Source: GCA-2683135 sp964507445
GTDB lineage: Bacteria; Planctomycetota; GCA-002687715
DNA: 64,000 nt
Reading direction: 5' to 3'
Assembly (NCBI GenBank): GCA_964507445.1
Contig: CAZDQF010000022.1
Coordinates: forward strand, 15,221 to 79,220
In this document: positions 52,376-60,119 of the stretch, piece after piece
Numbering within the stretch: position 1 is the stretch's first letter
Layout of the letters: each line of letters opens with the position of its first letter
The notes under the pieces: generated by a model
What the model saw: the letters and a program-made list of their open reading frames with translations, nothing else
Database searches by the model: none
Told to the model about the DNA's origin: nothing
Program-made: the position numbers and the translations under genes

Positions 52376-53500
52376 ATGGCGGCCCGAACCGTGCTCCTCT
52401 ACAGCGACGCCCCCCTCTTTGCCGGGGCCGAGAGGTATCTCGTGGAGTTGGCGCGTGGCCTGCCTCGCGACGACTGGCGGGTCCAGGTGGTGTGCAGCGA
52501 GAGCGGCGCCCTCGACCCCATGGCCGCGGAGCTCTCGAGCGCCGACATCGCGGTCCGGCGGCTGCCGGAGATCAACACCCTGAAGGACCGCGGAGCGTTC
52601 CTCAAGGTCCTGCGGTTCTTCGCCGGCCACCGGCCCGACATCCTGCACTTCAACCTGACGGACCCGCGGGCATGCAACGGCGCCATGACCGCTGCTCGAG
52701 CCGCCATGCAGGGTCGCTTCATCTGCACGGAGCACCTGCCCACCTCGGAGTTCGACGACAAGCCGCTCCCGTTTCGTCATCGGATCGCCACCAACAACAC
52801 CGCCGCGACCATCGTCAACACGAGCCGCGGGGCCGAGGCCGCGCGCTCCCGGCCCCACCACGACGCGCCGGTCTTTGTCATCCCCAACGGCATCCCCGAC
52901 CCGGGGGACCCGAGCCCCGATCAACGGGCCGCGGCCCGACAGGAGCTCGGCTTCGAGGACCACCACCTGGTCATCGGCTGGGTGGGTCGCTTCACCGCGC
53001 AGAAGGACCCGGACCTCATGCTGGAGGGGATCCGCCGGGTCTACGACGCCAACCCGAACCTCCGGTTCGCCATCCTCGGCGACGGCCCGTTGTTCCACGA
53101 GACGGAGGCGAAGTGCGGCGAGATCGGTATCGGCGCCGTCACCCGGTTCTACGGCTTCCGGCGAGACGCGGCGGAGCTCCTCTGCGGCATGGACGTGCTG
53201 GTCAACACCTCACGTTACGAAGGCATGCCCTTCACCATCCTCGAGGCCATGTACCGCAGGGTCCCCATCGTCGCCACGCGCATCGAAGGGAACGAGGACC
53301 TGGTCGCCCATCTCGCCAGCGGCATCCTCTTCGCACAGCAGGACGGTGACGCCCTGGGCGAGGCCCTTCACGTAGCCATCGGGGACCGGGACCGGATGAT
53401 CCAGTTCGGAAACACCGCCAGGGAGCGGGCGGTCACCCTCCACTCCGCCGACCGTATGTGCGGTCACACAGCGGACGTGTATCGGCAAGTGCTGTCCTGA
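52376..53500 (+). CDS. GT4 family glycosyltransferase
   Basis: A 374-residue GT-B glycosyltransferase (GT4). The N-terminal domain begins TVLLYSDAPLFAGAERYLVE; the C-terminal domain holds IGWVGRFTAQKDPDLMLEGI, LRFAILGDGPLFHETE and the donor-binding SRYEGMPFTILEAMYRRVP (E-x7-E). It transfers a sugar from a nucleotide donor to a glycan. The donor is not predictable. The ATG at 52376 fits the fold; GTG at 52355 is the alternative. It follows the ligase gene by 88 bases and is probably part of the same polysaccharide locus. Confidence 0.9.
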   Translation: MAARTVLLYSDAPLFAGAERYLVELARGLPRDDWRVQVVCSESGALDPMAAELSSADIAVRRLPEINTLKDRGAFLKVLRFFAGHRPDILHFNLTDPRACNGAMTAARAAMQGRFICTEHLPTSEFDDKPLPFRHRIATNNTAATIVNTSRGAEAARSRPHHDAPVFVIPNGIPDPGDPSPDQRAAARQELGFEDHHLVIGWVGRFTAQKDPDLMLEGIRRVYDANPNLRFAILGDGPLFHETEAKCGEIGIGAVTRFYGFRRDAAELLCGMDVLVNTSRYEGMPFTILEAMYRRVPIVATRIEGNEDLVAHLASGILFAQQDGDALGEALHVAIGDRDRMIQFGNTARERAVTLHSADRMCGHTADVYRQVLS

Positions 53501-53544
53501 GCCGGGCCCCCTGAGGCCGGGTATCGCCTCGCTACCGACGGGTG

Positions 53545-53550
53545 TAGCAT
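53545..53550 (+). promoter_or_regulatory. Predicted -10 element of the McrBC-like operon
   Basis: TAGCAT, 12 bases before the ATG at 53563. No Shine-Dalgarno sequence. Confidence 0.45.
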
Positions 53551-53562
53551 GGTCGGTTCAGC

Positions 53563-55362
53563 ATGACCTTCACCCTCGTCCCCGGCAACGTGATCGGCTG
53601 CAATATCAACGCCCACAGAGAAGGGTGGCGGGGATCGATCTGCGAACAGGCGGCGTCCTGGAATTGCGGACAGGAAGCGCAATTCCGCGAGGACTACTGC
53701 GACCGTCGCGACCCACGCTGCTACCACCTGCACGCCTTCGACCCGGAAGGCCCGTTCCTGATCATCCCGCAGAGCGGCATCGGCTGGGTGCTCGAGGCCA
53801 CACCCAAGGCGCTCGACGATCAGATCCTGCTCCTGTGGGGGCACGCGTTCCAGGAACCCCACGGGGTCCGCAGCGCGAGCAATCGGCTCCATCACATGTA
53901 CGGCCTGTACAGGGTGCAGTCCGTGGAGCGCCGCCACATCGGCCCCCATCCCCTGTATCACGTCCGCCCCTATCCGGACGGGTGGGCGGAGTTCCACGAG
54001 CTTCGGATTCAGCGCCCCTATTTCCAGTCCGCCGGGGGCGCCTACATCAAGCAGGTGGAACGCCGGGCCATCGCCCGCGTGCTCGATGACGCGGTCGCCG
54101 CCGCCGAACGGGACTGGACCGATCCGGCCCACGGCAAGGCGAAGCAGCGCCTCACCCAGTTCCGGGACTACCTGGATGAGTGGCTGCGGGTGGCCGGCAA
54201 GCAAGCGCAGCAGCACCGGTCCGTCTCCGCGCCCCGCGCCCGGAGCATCGCCACCAGCGCGGCCCCGGACAACAACCGGGCGTTCCGCCCCTACACCAAG
54301 CTGCTCGAGTCCAAGGTCGTGGAGGAGGCGGTGGCCCCGCCCCAGCCCAAGATCCTCCCGGTCTCGCAGCCCAAGCCTGCCCCTCCCGATGACGGCCAGC
54401 TGGTCGAGACCTCCATGCGCGAGGTCATCGTCGACCGCTACGGCGAAGACACCCTCTCGGCGATCCTCGTCGGCTCCCTCACCAAGTCCCTCGTGGTGCT
54501 TCGTGGCGAGCCCGGCGTGGGCAAGAGCACGTTGGCCTTGAACCTCATCGACGACCCCAAGCGGGAGCGCACGCTGGTGGTCCCCGTGTCCTCCACCTGG
54601 CGCGGACGGGAGGATCTCCTGGGGCACATCAACCCCATCAACGGGTGCTTCGAAGCGACCAACTTCACCCGGTTCCTCGTCGGCGCAGAGCGCGCCTGGG
54701 ACGCCGGTGACAAGAGGAACCACCTGGTGGTCTTCGAGGAGTTCAACCTCAGCCAACCGGAGTACTGGCTCTCGGACATCCTCGTTCGCTCTCAGTACCC
54801 CGCGGACAACCGCGCCGAACGCACGCTGGAGCTCGGAGGATCGAAGATCGTGGGTATGGAGGACGTGGACTCCTCCGGCGTCTACCTGGCGCCCAACGTG
54901 CGCTTCGTGGCCACGGTGAACAGCGACCTCACCACCCGCCCCCTCTCCCCCCGGGTGCTGGATCGGATCGCGCTCATCGAGCTCACCATGGACCCGCGCC
55001 GTGCCCTCGACCTCGCCGAGCTGGACCTGGATGACGACATGGTCGGCGCCGTCACGGACCTGAGCTTCCTCATCCGACCCAAGGGAGCCTCGTTCTCCTT
55101 CAGGAGCGCCCTCTCTCTCAAGCGTTGCCTCGACAACCTGGAACACCTGGGCATCGACGAGTGGAGCGCCCTCGACCTCGTCCTGTTGCAGGAGGTCCTG
55201 ACCAAGATCCGGCTCCTGTCCGGGGACCCCCACGACCACCAGGTGGTCCTCCAGCTCGGCCATTGGGCGGAGACCCACGGCGGCAACCTGCGTCGCTGCG
55301 CCGGCGCCATCGCCACCTGGAAGGAGCTGCTCGAAGAGGGGCAGGACGTCACCCAGGCTTAG
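53563..55362 (+). CDS. McrB-like AAA+ ATPase with Cys/His-rich N-terminal domain
   Basis: A 599-residue protein. The AAA+ domain (about 285-540) has Walker A RGEPGVGKSTLALNLI (about residue 316), Walker B HLVVFEEFNLSQPEYW (about 390), and sensor-1/arginine-finger region RFVATVNSDL and LSPRVLDRIALIELTM (about 450-470), arranged as in McrB, the GTPase/ATPase subunit of type IV restriction. The first 65 residues carry five cysteines (13, 27, 35, 46, 53) and several histidines, possibly a metal or Fe-S site; the next about 120 residues are unassigned and could recognise the target. A disordered linker (about 215-280) follows. The partner gene begins 15 bases downstream. This domain is likely the specificity module of a defence system; that is inferred. 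Confidence 0.75.
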   Translation: MTFTLVPGNVIGCNINAHREGWRGSICEQAASWNCGQEAQFREDYCDRRDPRCYHLHAFDPEGPFLIIPQSGIGWVLEATPKALDDQILLLWGHAFQEPHGVRSASNRLHHMYGLYRVQSVERRHIGPHPLYHVRPYPDGWAEFHELRIQRPYFQSAGGAYIKQVERRAIARVLDDAVAAAERDWTDPAHGKAKQRLTQFRDYLDEWLRVAGKQAQQHRSVSAPRARSIATSAAPDNNRAFRPYTKLLESKVVEEAVAPPQPKILPVSQPKPAPPDDGQLVETSMREVIVDRYGEDTLSAILVGSLTKSLVVLRGEPGVGKSTLALNLIDDPKRERTLVVPVSSTWRGREDLLGHINPINGCFEATNFTRFLVGAERAWDAGDKRNHLVVFEEFNLSQPEYWLSDILVRSQYPADNRAERTLELGGSKIVGMEDVDSSGVYLAPNVRFVATVNSDLTTRPLSPRVLDRIALIELTMDPRRALDLAELDLDDDMVGAVTDLSFLIRPKGASFSFRSALSLKRCLDNLEHLGIDEWSALDLVLLQEVLTKIRLLSGDPHDHQVVLQLGHWAETHGGNLRRCAGAIATWKELLEEGQDVTQA

Positions 55363-55377
55363 GTCCGCGAAGCCGCC

Positions 55378-56685
55378 ATGAGTGACCTCGCCTCCCGCAT
55401 CATCGATGACCTCCGGGCCTTCTCCGCGGATCTCCTGCAGGCGGGGATCGACGAACGAGGTCCTCGCTCCCCCTCGGCCGGCGCCAGCCGCGAGTCGAGC
55501 CTGCTCCACGCCATCAAGTCCCTGACGGCGCTGGTGCCCCGCTTGCTCAGCGAGCTGGAGACCGCCGACACCCCGGTGCGCTACGAGGAGACCGTCGCCG
55601 CCACTCCCAAGGGGGCGTCCCTCTCCCGTCGCCCCGCGGACTACCAGTTGCGCGGCGGGCACGTCATCCCGAGGCGGTGGGTCCGGATGACGCCGCTCCC
55701 GGAGGAGTCCTCCCACGCCCTCCGCTATCTCCTCTTCCTGCTCGACCGGCAACGGGACGCCCTCCTGGAGGTCGAGGAGCGGTCACGCAAGCGCATCGAC
55801 GAGGCCCTCGCCGCCCGGCGAGGCTCCTCCGCCTGGGCGAAGGCGGACGCTCATCGCCTGCGCGCCCTCACCGACGGCCTCGAGGAGACCCGGGCCCGGC
55901 TGGACCGGTCCATCAACAGCGTGAGACGCCGCGCCGGAGCGCGGGCCATCGCCACGGCGCGGACCCCGAGCCCCTACCCGCCGACCCAGTCCTGGGTCGC
56001 CTTGCGTCGCCTGGCTCCCGGACTCCTGGACCCCCAGGCGCGGCTCCCCGCTCACCTCACGGGGTTGCTCAACCGCGACGCCGCCATCGCCGATCTCCCG
56101 TACCTGTACCAGCGATGGTGCGGTCTCAAGATCGTGGAGGCCCTCCATGACCTCCGCTGGGAAGTCCAGGCCGACCCGGTGGGCGCCATCTTCCTCGGCG
56201 GCCTCATCACCTTCGAGCGGGACGGCCACAGCCTCGACCTCTGGGTCGAACCGCGGTTGCAGCGCAGCGGCGGTCACGCCAGCGGCTTCCGTTGCGCCCG
56301 CGGCGTGGACGCGACCCCGGATTACATGTTCGTCACCCCGGGGCCCGGAGGTCCCGACGCGTTCATCCTCGACGCCACCTTGCAGAACGCCGGTCAGGAT
56401 CACGTAGCCAAGGGGCGCTACCTCGACCTCATCGAGCTGGGACACCTGGTCCGCGTCGCGGGGTGCCCGATCAAGCGCCAGCCGCGGCTCGCCTGGGCGG
56501 CCGCTCCCATCCTGGCGGCTCACAACAAAACGCTGCGCGCGGACGGAGCCATCGGGACGGTCCCCATGAATCCGTTGCGCTGGAACGCGGAGCCCATCCG
56601 CGACTGGGTCCACGACGTGACGCGACACGCCCTGGCCTGGTCCCTCGCGGAGTCGGGGCACAGCCCCCGCGCCGAACGTAACTGA
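55378..56685 (+). CDS. McrC/DUF2357-like PD-(D/E)XK nuclease partner
   Basis: A 435-residue protein encoded right after the McrB-like ATPase. Residues about 120-190 are a charged coiled-coil (VEERSRKRIDEALAARRG, RLRALTDGLEETRARLD), followed by PTQSWVALRRLAPGL and YLYQRWCGLKIVEALHDL, typical of DUF2357/PDDEXK proteins of McrBC systems. The nuclease core reads VDATPDYMFVTPG and FILDATLQNAG, where the usual second half is D-A-K; here the lysine position is threonine. A lysine a few residues later (VAKGRYLDLIEL) could substitute. The pair would form a type IV-like restriction complex, but activity is uncertain because of this change. Confidence 0.65.
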   Translation: MSDLASRIIDDLRAFSADLLQAGIDERGPRSPSAGASRESSLLHAIKSLTALVPRLLSELETADTPVRYEETVAATPKGASLSRRPADYQLRGGHVIPRRWVRMTPLPEESSHALRYLLFLLDRQRDALLEVEERSRKRIDEALAARRGSSAWAKADAHRLRALTDGLEETRARLDRSINSVRRRAGARAIATARTPSPYPPTQSWVALRRLAPGLLDPQARLPAHLTGLLNRDAAIADLPYLYQRWCGLKIVEALHDLRWEVQADPVGAIFLGGLITFERDGHSLDLWVEPRLQRSGGHASGFRCARGVDATPDYMFVTPGPGGPDAFILDATLQNAGQDHVAKGRYLDLIELGHLVRVAGCPIKRQPRLAWAAAPILAAHNKTLRADGAIGTVPMNPLRWNAEPIRDWVHDVTRHALAWSLAESGHSPRAERN

Positions 56686-56694
56686 GGGTTCGCC

Positions 56695-57480
56695 CTAGGA
56701 CCCTTCGAAGTCCGGCTTCCGCTTGTCCACGTAAGCGGCGAGGCCCTCCCGGGCGTCGCCGGAGGCGAACAACCGCGCCTGCAGCTCGCGCTCCAGGGCC
56801 AACCCCACGTCCATGGTCGCGTCCGCGCCGGACTGGACCGCGCGCTTGATCAGGCCCACGGCCATGCTCGCCTTGTTGGGTGGGCAATAGGCGCGCGCGT
56901 ACTCCGCCGCCGCTCGCGGGAAGTCACCCTCCAGGACCTCGTTGACCAGACCCAGGTCATGGCCTTCCTCGAACGTCATGTTCCGGCCCGAGACCATCAG
57001 CTCCAGCGCCTTGGCGCGGCCCAACACCCGCGTCAGCCGTTGGGTGCCGCCGGTGCCCGGGAGCACGCCGAGCGCCACCTCGGGCAGCCCGATCTTGCCT
57101 CCTCCCGCTCGGGCGACGCGCAGGTCACAGGCGAGCGCCACCTCCAGGCCGCCGCCGACGGTGTGCCCGTTCAACGCCGCGATCACCAGCTTCGGGGTCT
57201 GCTCCAGCCGCGTGAGGGTCTCGTTGGCGTGGAGGCAGAACTGGTACTTGTAGCTCTCGGACATGGCCGCCAGGCCGTGGATGTCAGCCCCCGCGCAGAA
57301 GAACTTCTCTCCCGCGCCGGTGAGCAGGATGACGTGCACGTCCTCGTCGAACCGCGCGCGCAGGATGGCGTCGTCCAGCGCCCGCATCAACTCGTGGCTG
57401 TAGCCGTTCACGGGAGGGTGGTCGAGCGTCAAGGTCGCCACCCCCGCCGTCGCTTCGTACACGACCCGCGGTTCACTCAT
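56695..57480 (-). CDS. Enoyl-CoA hydratase/isomerase family (crotonase)
   Basis: A 261-residue crotonase. The oxyanion-hole motifs KFFCAGADIHGLAAM and NGHTVGGGLEVALACDLRVA are present; the two catalytic glutamates of hydratases lie in GGGLEVAL and GLPEVALGVLPGTGGTQRL. It probably hydrates enoyl-CoA thioesters; an isomerase role cannot be excluded. It starts 24 bases after the flavin reductase stop and is the last gene of the minus-strand cluster beginning with the glycosyltransferases. Confidence 0.92.
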   Translation of the reverse strand: MSEPRVVYEATAGVATLTLDHPPVNGYSHELMRALDDAILRARFDEDVHVILLTGAGEKFFCAGADIHGLAAMSESYKYQFCLHANETLTRLEQTPKLVIAALNGHTVGGGLEVALACDLRVARAGGGKIGLPEVALGVLPGTGGTQRLTRVLGRAKALELMVSGRNMTFEEGHDLGLVNEVLEGDFPRAAAEYARAYCPPNKASMAVGLIKRAVQSGADATMDVGLALERELQARLFASGDAREGLAAYVDKRKPDFEGS

Positions 57481-57504
57481 GATGTTCGTCCGTGGGCTCC
57501 AGCC

Positions 57505-57996
57505 CTAGTAGTGGAAGCCGCTCTTGCGCACGTGAACCGCCGGGCCCGCCGCGTCGTCGAAGGACCGCCCGTCCACCACCTCTCCCACGAAGACGTGGTG
57601 GTCTCCGGCCGCAACGGATCCGGTGGCGCGACATTCGAGCGCGCCCAACCCCGACGGCAACAACTCCACCCCCGTGGATCCCGGGGTGGTCTCGATGCCG
57701 TCATAGGGGTCCTCGTCGGGCTTGAAGCCCTTGCCGAAGTGCCGCATGAGGCCCCCCGGGTCGTCCTTGGGGATGACGTTGACCGCGAAGCTGCCGCCGC
57801 CGTTGAGCAGGTCCGCCGCCGGACGCCCGTCCTTCACCGCCACCGTCATCGTGGGCGGGTCGAAGGAGGACTGCTGGACCCAGGAAGCGAGGAACGCGCT
57901 GACCTGGTCGCCCTTACGCACGGTCACGATGTACAGGCCGCTCGGAAGACGACCGAGGGTCTGAGCCAGACCCTCGTTCTCTCTGGGATCGTTCAT
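57505..57996 (-). CDS. Flavin reductase-like FMN-binding split-barrel protein
   Basis: A 163-residue protein of the flavin reductase family. Typical stretches are GRLPSGLYIVTVRKGDQVSA, FLASWVQQSSFDPPTMTVAV, GSFAVNVIPKD and HHVFVGEVVDG. It would bind FMN and reduce it with NAD(P)H, or serve as a diiron-protein partner. A -10 box (TAGAAT) lies exactly 6 bases before the ATG, inside the end of the upstream glycosyltransferase gene, so it can be transcribed independently. Confidence 0.88.
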   Translation of the reverse strand: MNDPRENEGLAQTLGRLPSGLYIVTVRKGDQVSAFLASWVQQSSFDPPTMTVAVKDGRPAADLLNGGGSFAVNVIPKDDPGGLMRHFGKGFKPDEDPYDGIETTPGSTGVELLPSGLGALECRATGSVAAGDHHVFVGEVVDGRSFDDAAGPAVHVRKSGFHY

Positions 57997-58002
57997 GCTC
58001 GG

Positions 58003-58008
58003 ATTCTA
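58003..58008 (-). promoter_or_regulatory. Predicted leaderless -10 element (flavin reductase gene)
   Basis: TAGAAT on the minus strand, exactly 6 bases before the ATG at 57996. Confidence 0.55.
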
Positions 58009-59124
58009 CGACTTCCGTCCGGCAATGCGACGGTACAGGTCCACGTGCATGCGAGCGGAAACCTCGCGGGTGAACAGGGCGTCGAACCGCGCGCGACCCG
58101 CGGCGCCGTAGCGGGCTCTTCGAGGCGCGTCCGTCAGGAGCGAGGCCATGGCCTCCGTGAGGGCGGCCCGGTCTCCGGGCTCCACCAGCGACCCGGTCTC
58201 CCCGTGGACCACCTGCTCCGGGATGCCGCCGACGCGGGTGGCCACCACCGACAACCCCGCGGCCATGCCCTCCAGGACCGTGACCGGCAGGTTGTCTCCG
58301 AGTGACGGCAACACCAGGAGGTCCGCCGCGCGATAGGCCTCCAGCAGACGCTCCTGATCGAGCTGCCCCAGCACGATGACGCCGCCCTGAGAGGACAGGC
58401 CCTCCACGGTGCCGGCGATGGCCAGGGTCGCGTCCGGGATCAGGGCCCTCACCGCATCGAACGCATCGAGCAGGTCCGGCAGCCCCTTCCGATGGTCCTT
58501 GGCTCCGTACATGTTGCCCACGAACAACACCACCGGGCCCGTCTCCGGCAGCCCGACCCCAAGGCGCCGCCCGGGACCGGGGCAGATCCGGTCCCCGTCA
58601 ACGCTGTAGGGGATCACGGTGGTCGGCAATCGACCCCACTCGGATCGGCCGAGCCGCCGCTCCATCCACTGGGATGGACAGATCACGTGGCAAGGGGATC
58701 GCCGGTTGACCCGTCGCTTCCGGAGGCGATCGAGGATGCGGTAGTTGGGTCTCCAGCGGCGCAGCGGACCCAGCGCGGGGCAGCCGAGACAGAGTCCGTT
58801 GCGGTAGCACTCCCAGCACTCGGTCCCGTACTGGTTCACGACGAACGGGTCGTGGGCCGTGAACACCACGGGCCAACGATCCGTCAGCTCACGGATCAGG
58901 TCGTACCGGTAGCTCTGGTACCAGCAGTGAAGGTGAATCAGGTGCGGGTCCAGGGCGTCCAGCTCGCGCTGGAGGGTGGCGTCCGTCTCCGGGCTCTCCC
59001 CCCGCGGGAAGTAGCTGGCGTTGACGCCGTAGCCCGGTCCCCAGTCGCTGATCTCCTGCGCCGCGGCGGTGGCTCCGCCGCCGTGGTGCTGATTGATGAC
59101 GGCGACCCTGATCTCCCCGGTCAC
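58006..59124 (-). CDS. GT4 family glycosyltransferase
   Basis: A 372-residue GT4 enzyme. The N-terminal domain starts EIRVAVINQHHGGGATAAAQ; the donor domain has PVVLFVGNMYGAKDHRKGLP and SLGDNLPVTVLEGMAAGLSV (E-x7-E region). A Cys-rich insertion after HDPFVVNQYGTECWECYRNG (followed by LCLGC) resembles that of two other GT4 proteins in the window. The start is GTG at 59124, which overlaps the GT2 stop by four bases (GTGA), indicating coupling. The upstream extension to 59160 lies inside the GT2 gene. Confidence 0.9.
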   Translation of the reverse strand: MTGEIRVAVINQHHGGGATAAAQEISDWGPGYGVNASYFPRGESPETDATLQRELDALDPHLIHLHCWYQSYRYDLIRELTDRWPVVFTAHDPFVVNQYGTECWECYRNGLCLGCPALGPLRRWRPNYRILDRLRKRRVNRRSPCHVICPSQWMERRLGRSEWGRLPTTVIPYSVDGDRICPGPGRRLGVGLPETGPVVLFVGNMYGAKDHRKGLPDLLDAFDAVRALIPDATLAIAGTVEGLSSQGGVIVLGQLDQERLLEAYRAADLLVLPSLGDNLPVTVLEGMAAGLSVVATRVGGIPEQVVHGETGSLVEPGDRAALTEAMASLLTDAPRRARYGAAGRARFDALFTREVSARMHVDLYRRIAGRKS

Positions 59125-60110
59125 ACGTGGTGCCCCGCGATCTTGTCCCAGATCTTCCACAGACCCCGCCGCCCCTGGATGTTCGACAGCGGACCCAGAT
59201 ACTGGGCCAGGTTCTGGGTGAAGGCGAAGGGGGGAATCTTGAGCGTCCAGAGGAGCTTCTGCGTCAGCGACAGCTCCTCATCGCTCCAGATCACCTCCGC
59301 CAGGTGACGGCTCTGGCCGGCGGCGTACTCGAACACGTTGCGCAGCCTCGGGGCCAACCGCAGCCCCACCAGGTGATTGACGTTCTGGTGATCCAGGTAG
59401 GCACGGCGGAACTCGTACCAGACCGAGTTGTCGTGGCTGTGGATGACGGCCACCCGCGGCTCCATGACGATCTTGTACCCGGCGAGGATGGCTCCCTTGG
59501 CCCAGGTCACGTCCTCCCCGAACCGACGCCGCGGGAACGGGTGCTTCACGGCGACGTCCCGGCGGACCGCCGAAGCCACGTTGTCGAAGGCGATGGTCCG
59601 CCAACGCTGGATGTGATCCAGGTCGTTCCAGAACATGGCCTCCGACTGCACCTGCCGGACCTCCGGCTCACCGCCGCCCCGGACCCAGGTCCGCAGACGC
59701 CACTTGAGGAACGGGCTGCAGTCCGGCCGCGGGATCTGGTTGCAATAGACGCCCCCCACCTCCGGGTCGTCGAAGTTCGAGACCATGGTCGCGAGCCAGT
59801 CCCGGGACTCCGGGGTGGCGTCCTGGACCGTGAGGGAGACGATCCGACCGCGGGACTCCTGGACCGCCTTGTTCCGGGTCAGCCCGTGATCGAACTCCGC
59901 GTTGGGGATCCGGGCCGTGCGGATGCCATGATCCGCCAGCACCTCGAGGGTCCCGTCCGTGGACCCGGAGTCGATGGCGAAGATCTCATAGGGCCACGGG
60001 GTGTCCTGCGCCTTGAGCTCCGTGAGCACCTCGTTGAAGAGCTCACCCCCGTTCCAGGTGGGGATGAACACCGTCACCAGGGGGTCCTTTGCTTCAGGCT
60101 CGAATGGCAT
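59121..60110 (-). CDS. GT2 family glycosyltransferase
   Basis: A 329-residue GT-A glycosyltransferase of family 2, resembling rhamnosyltransferases. It has LVTVFIPTWNGGELFNEVL, IFAIDSGSTDGTLEVLADHG (nucleotide-binding loop), RIVSLTVQDATPESRDWLA (DxD-equivalent QDA) and RRRFGEDVTWAKGAILAGY (catalytic ED). It likely adds a sugar in surface-glycan assembly. It starts 9 bases after the stop of the long GT4 gene and overlaps the next GT4 gene. Confidence 0.9.
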   Translation of the reverse strand: MPFEPEAKDPLVTVFIPTWNGGELFNEVLTELKAQDTPWPYEIFAIDSGSTDGTLEVLADHGIRTARIPNAEFDHGLTRNKAVQESRGRIVSLTVQDATPESRDWLATMVSNFDDPEVGGVYCNQIPRPDCSPFLKWRLRTWVRGGGEPEVRQVQSEAMFWNDLDHIQRWRTIAFDNVASAVRRDVAVKHPFPRRRFGEDVTWAKGAILAGYKIVMEPRVAVIHSHDNSVWYEFRRAYLDHQNVNHLVGLRLAPRLRNVFEYAAGQSRHLAEVIWSDEELSLTQKLLWTLKIPPFAFTQNLAQYLGPLSNIQGRRGLWKIWDKIAGHHV

Positions 60111-60119
60111 GGAGGGAGG

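Noticed and set aside
53464..55752. 762-codon minus-strand frame opposite the McrBC-like genes
   Set aside because: It is a shadow of the AAA+ gene; the plus strand has Walker motifs and correct start and stop spacing.
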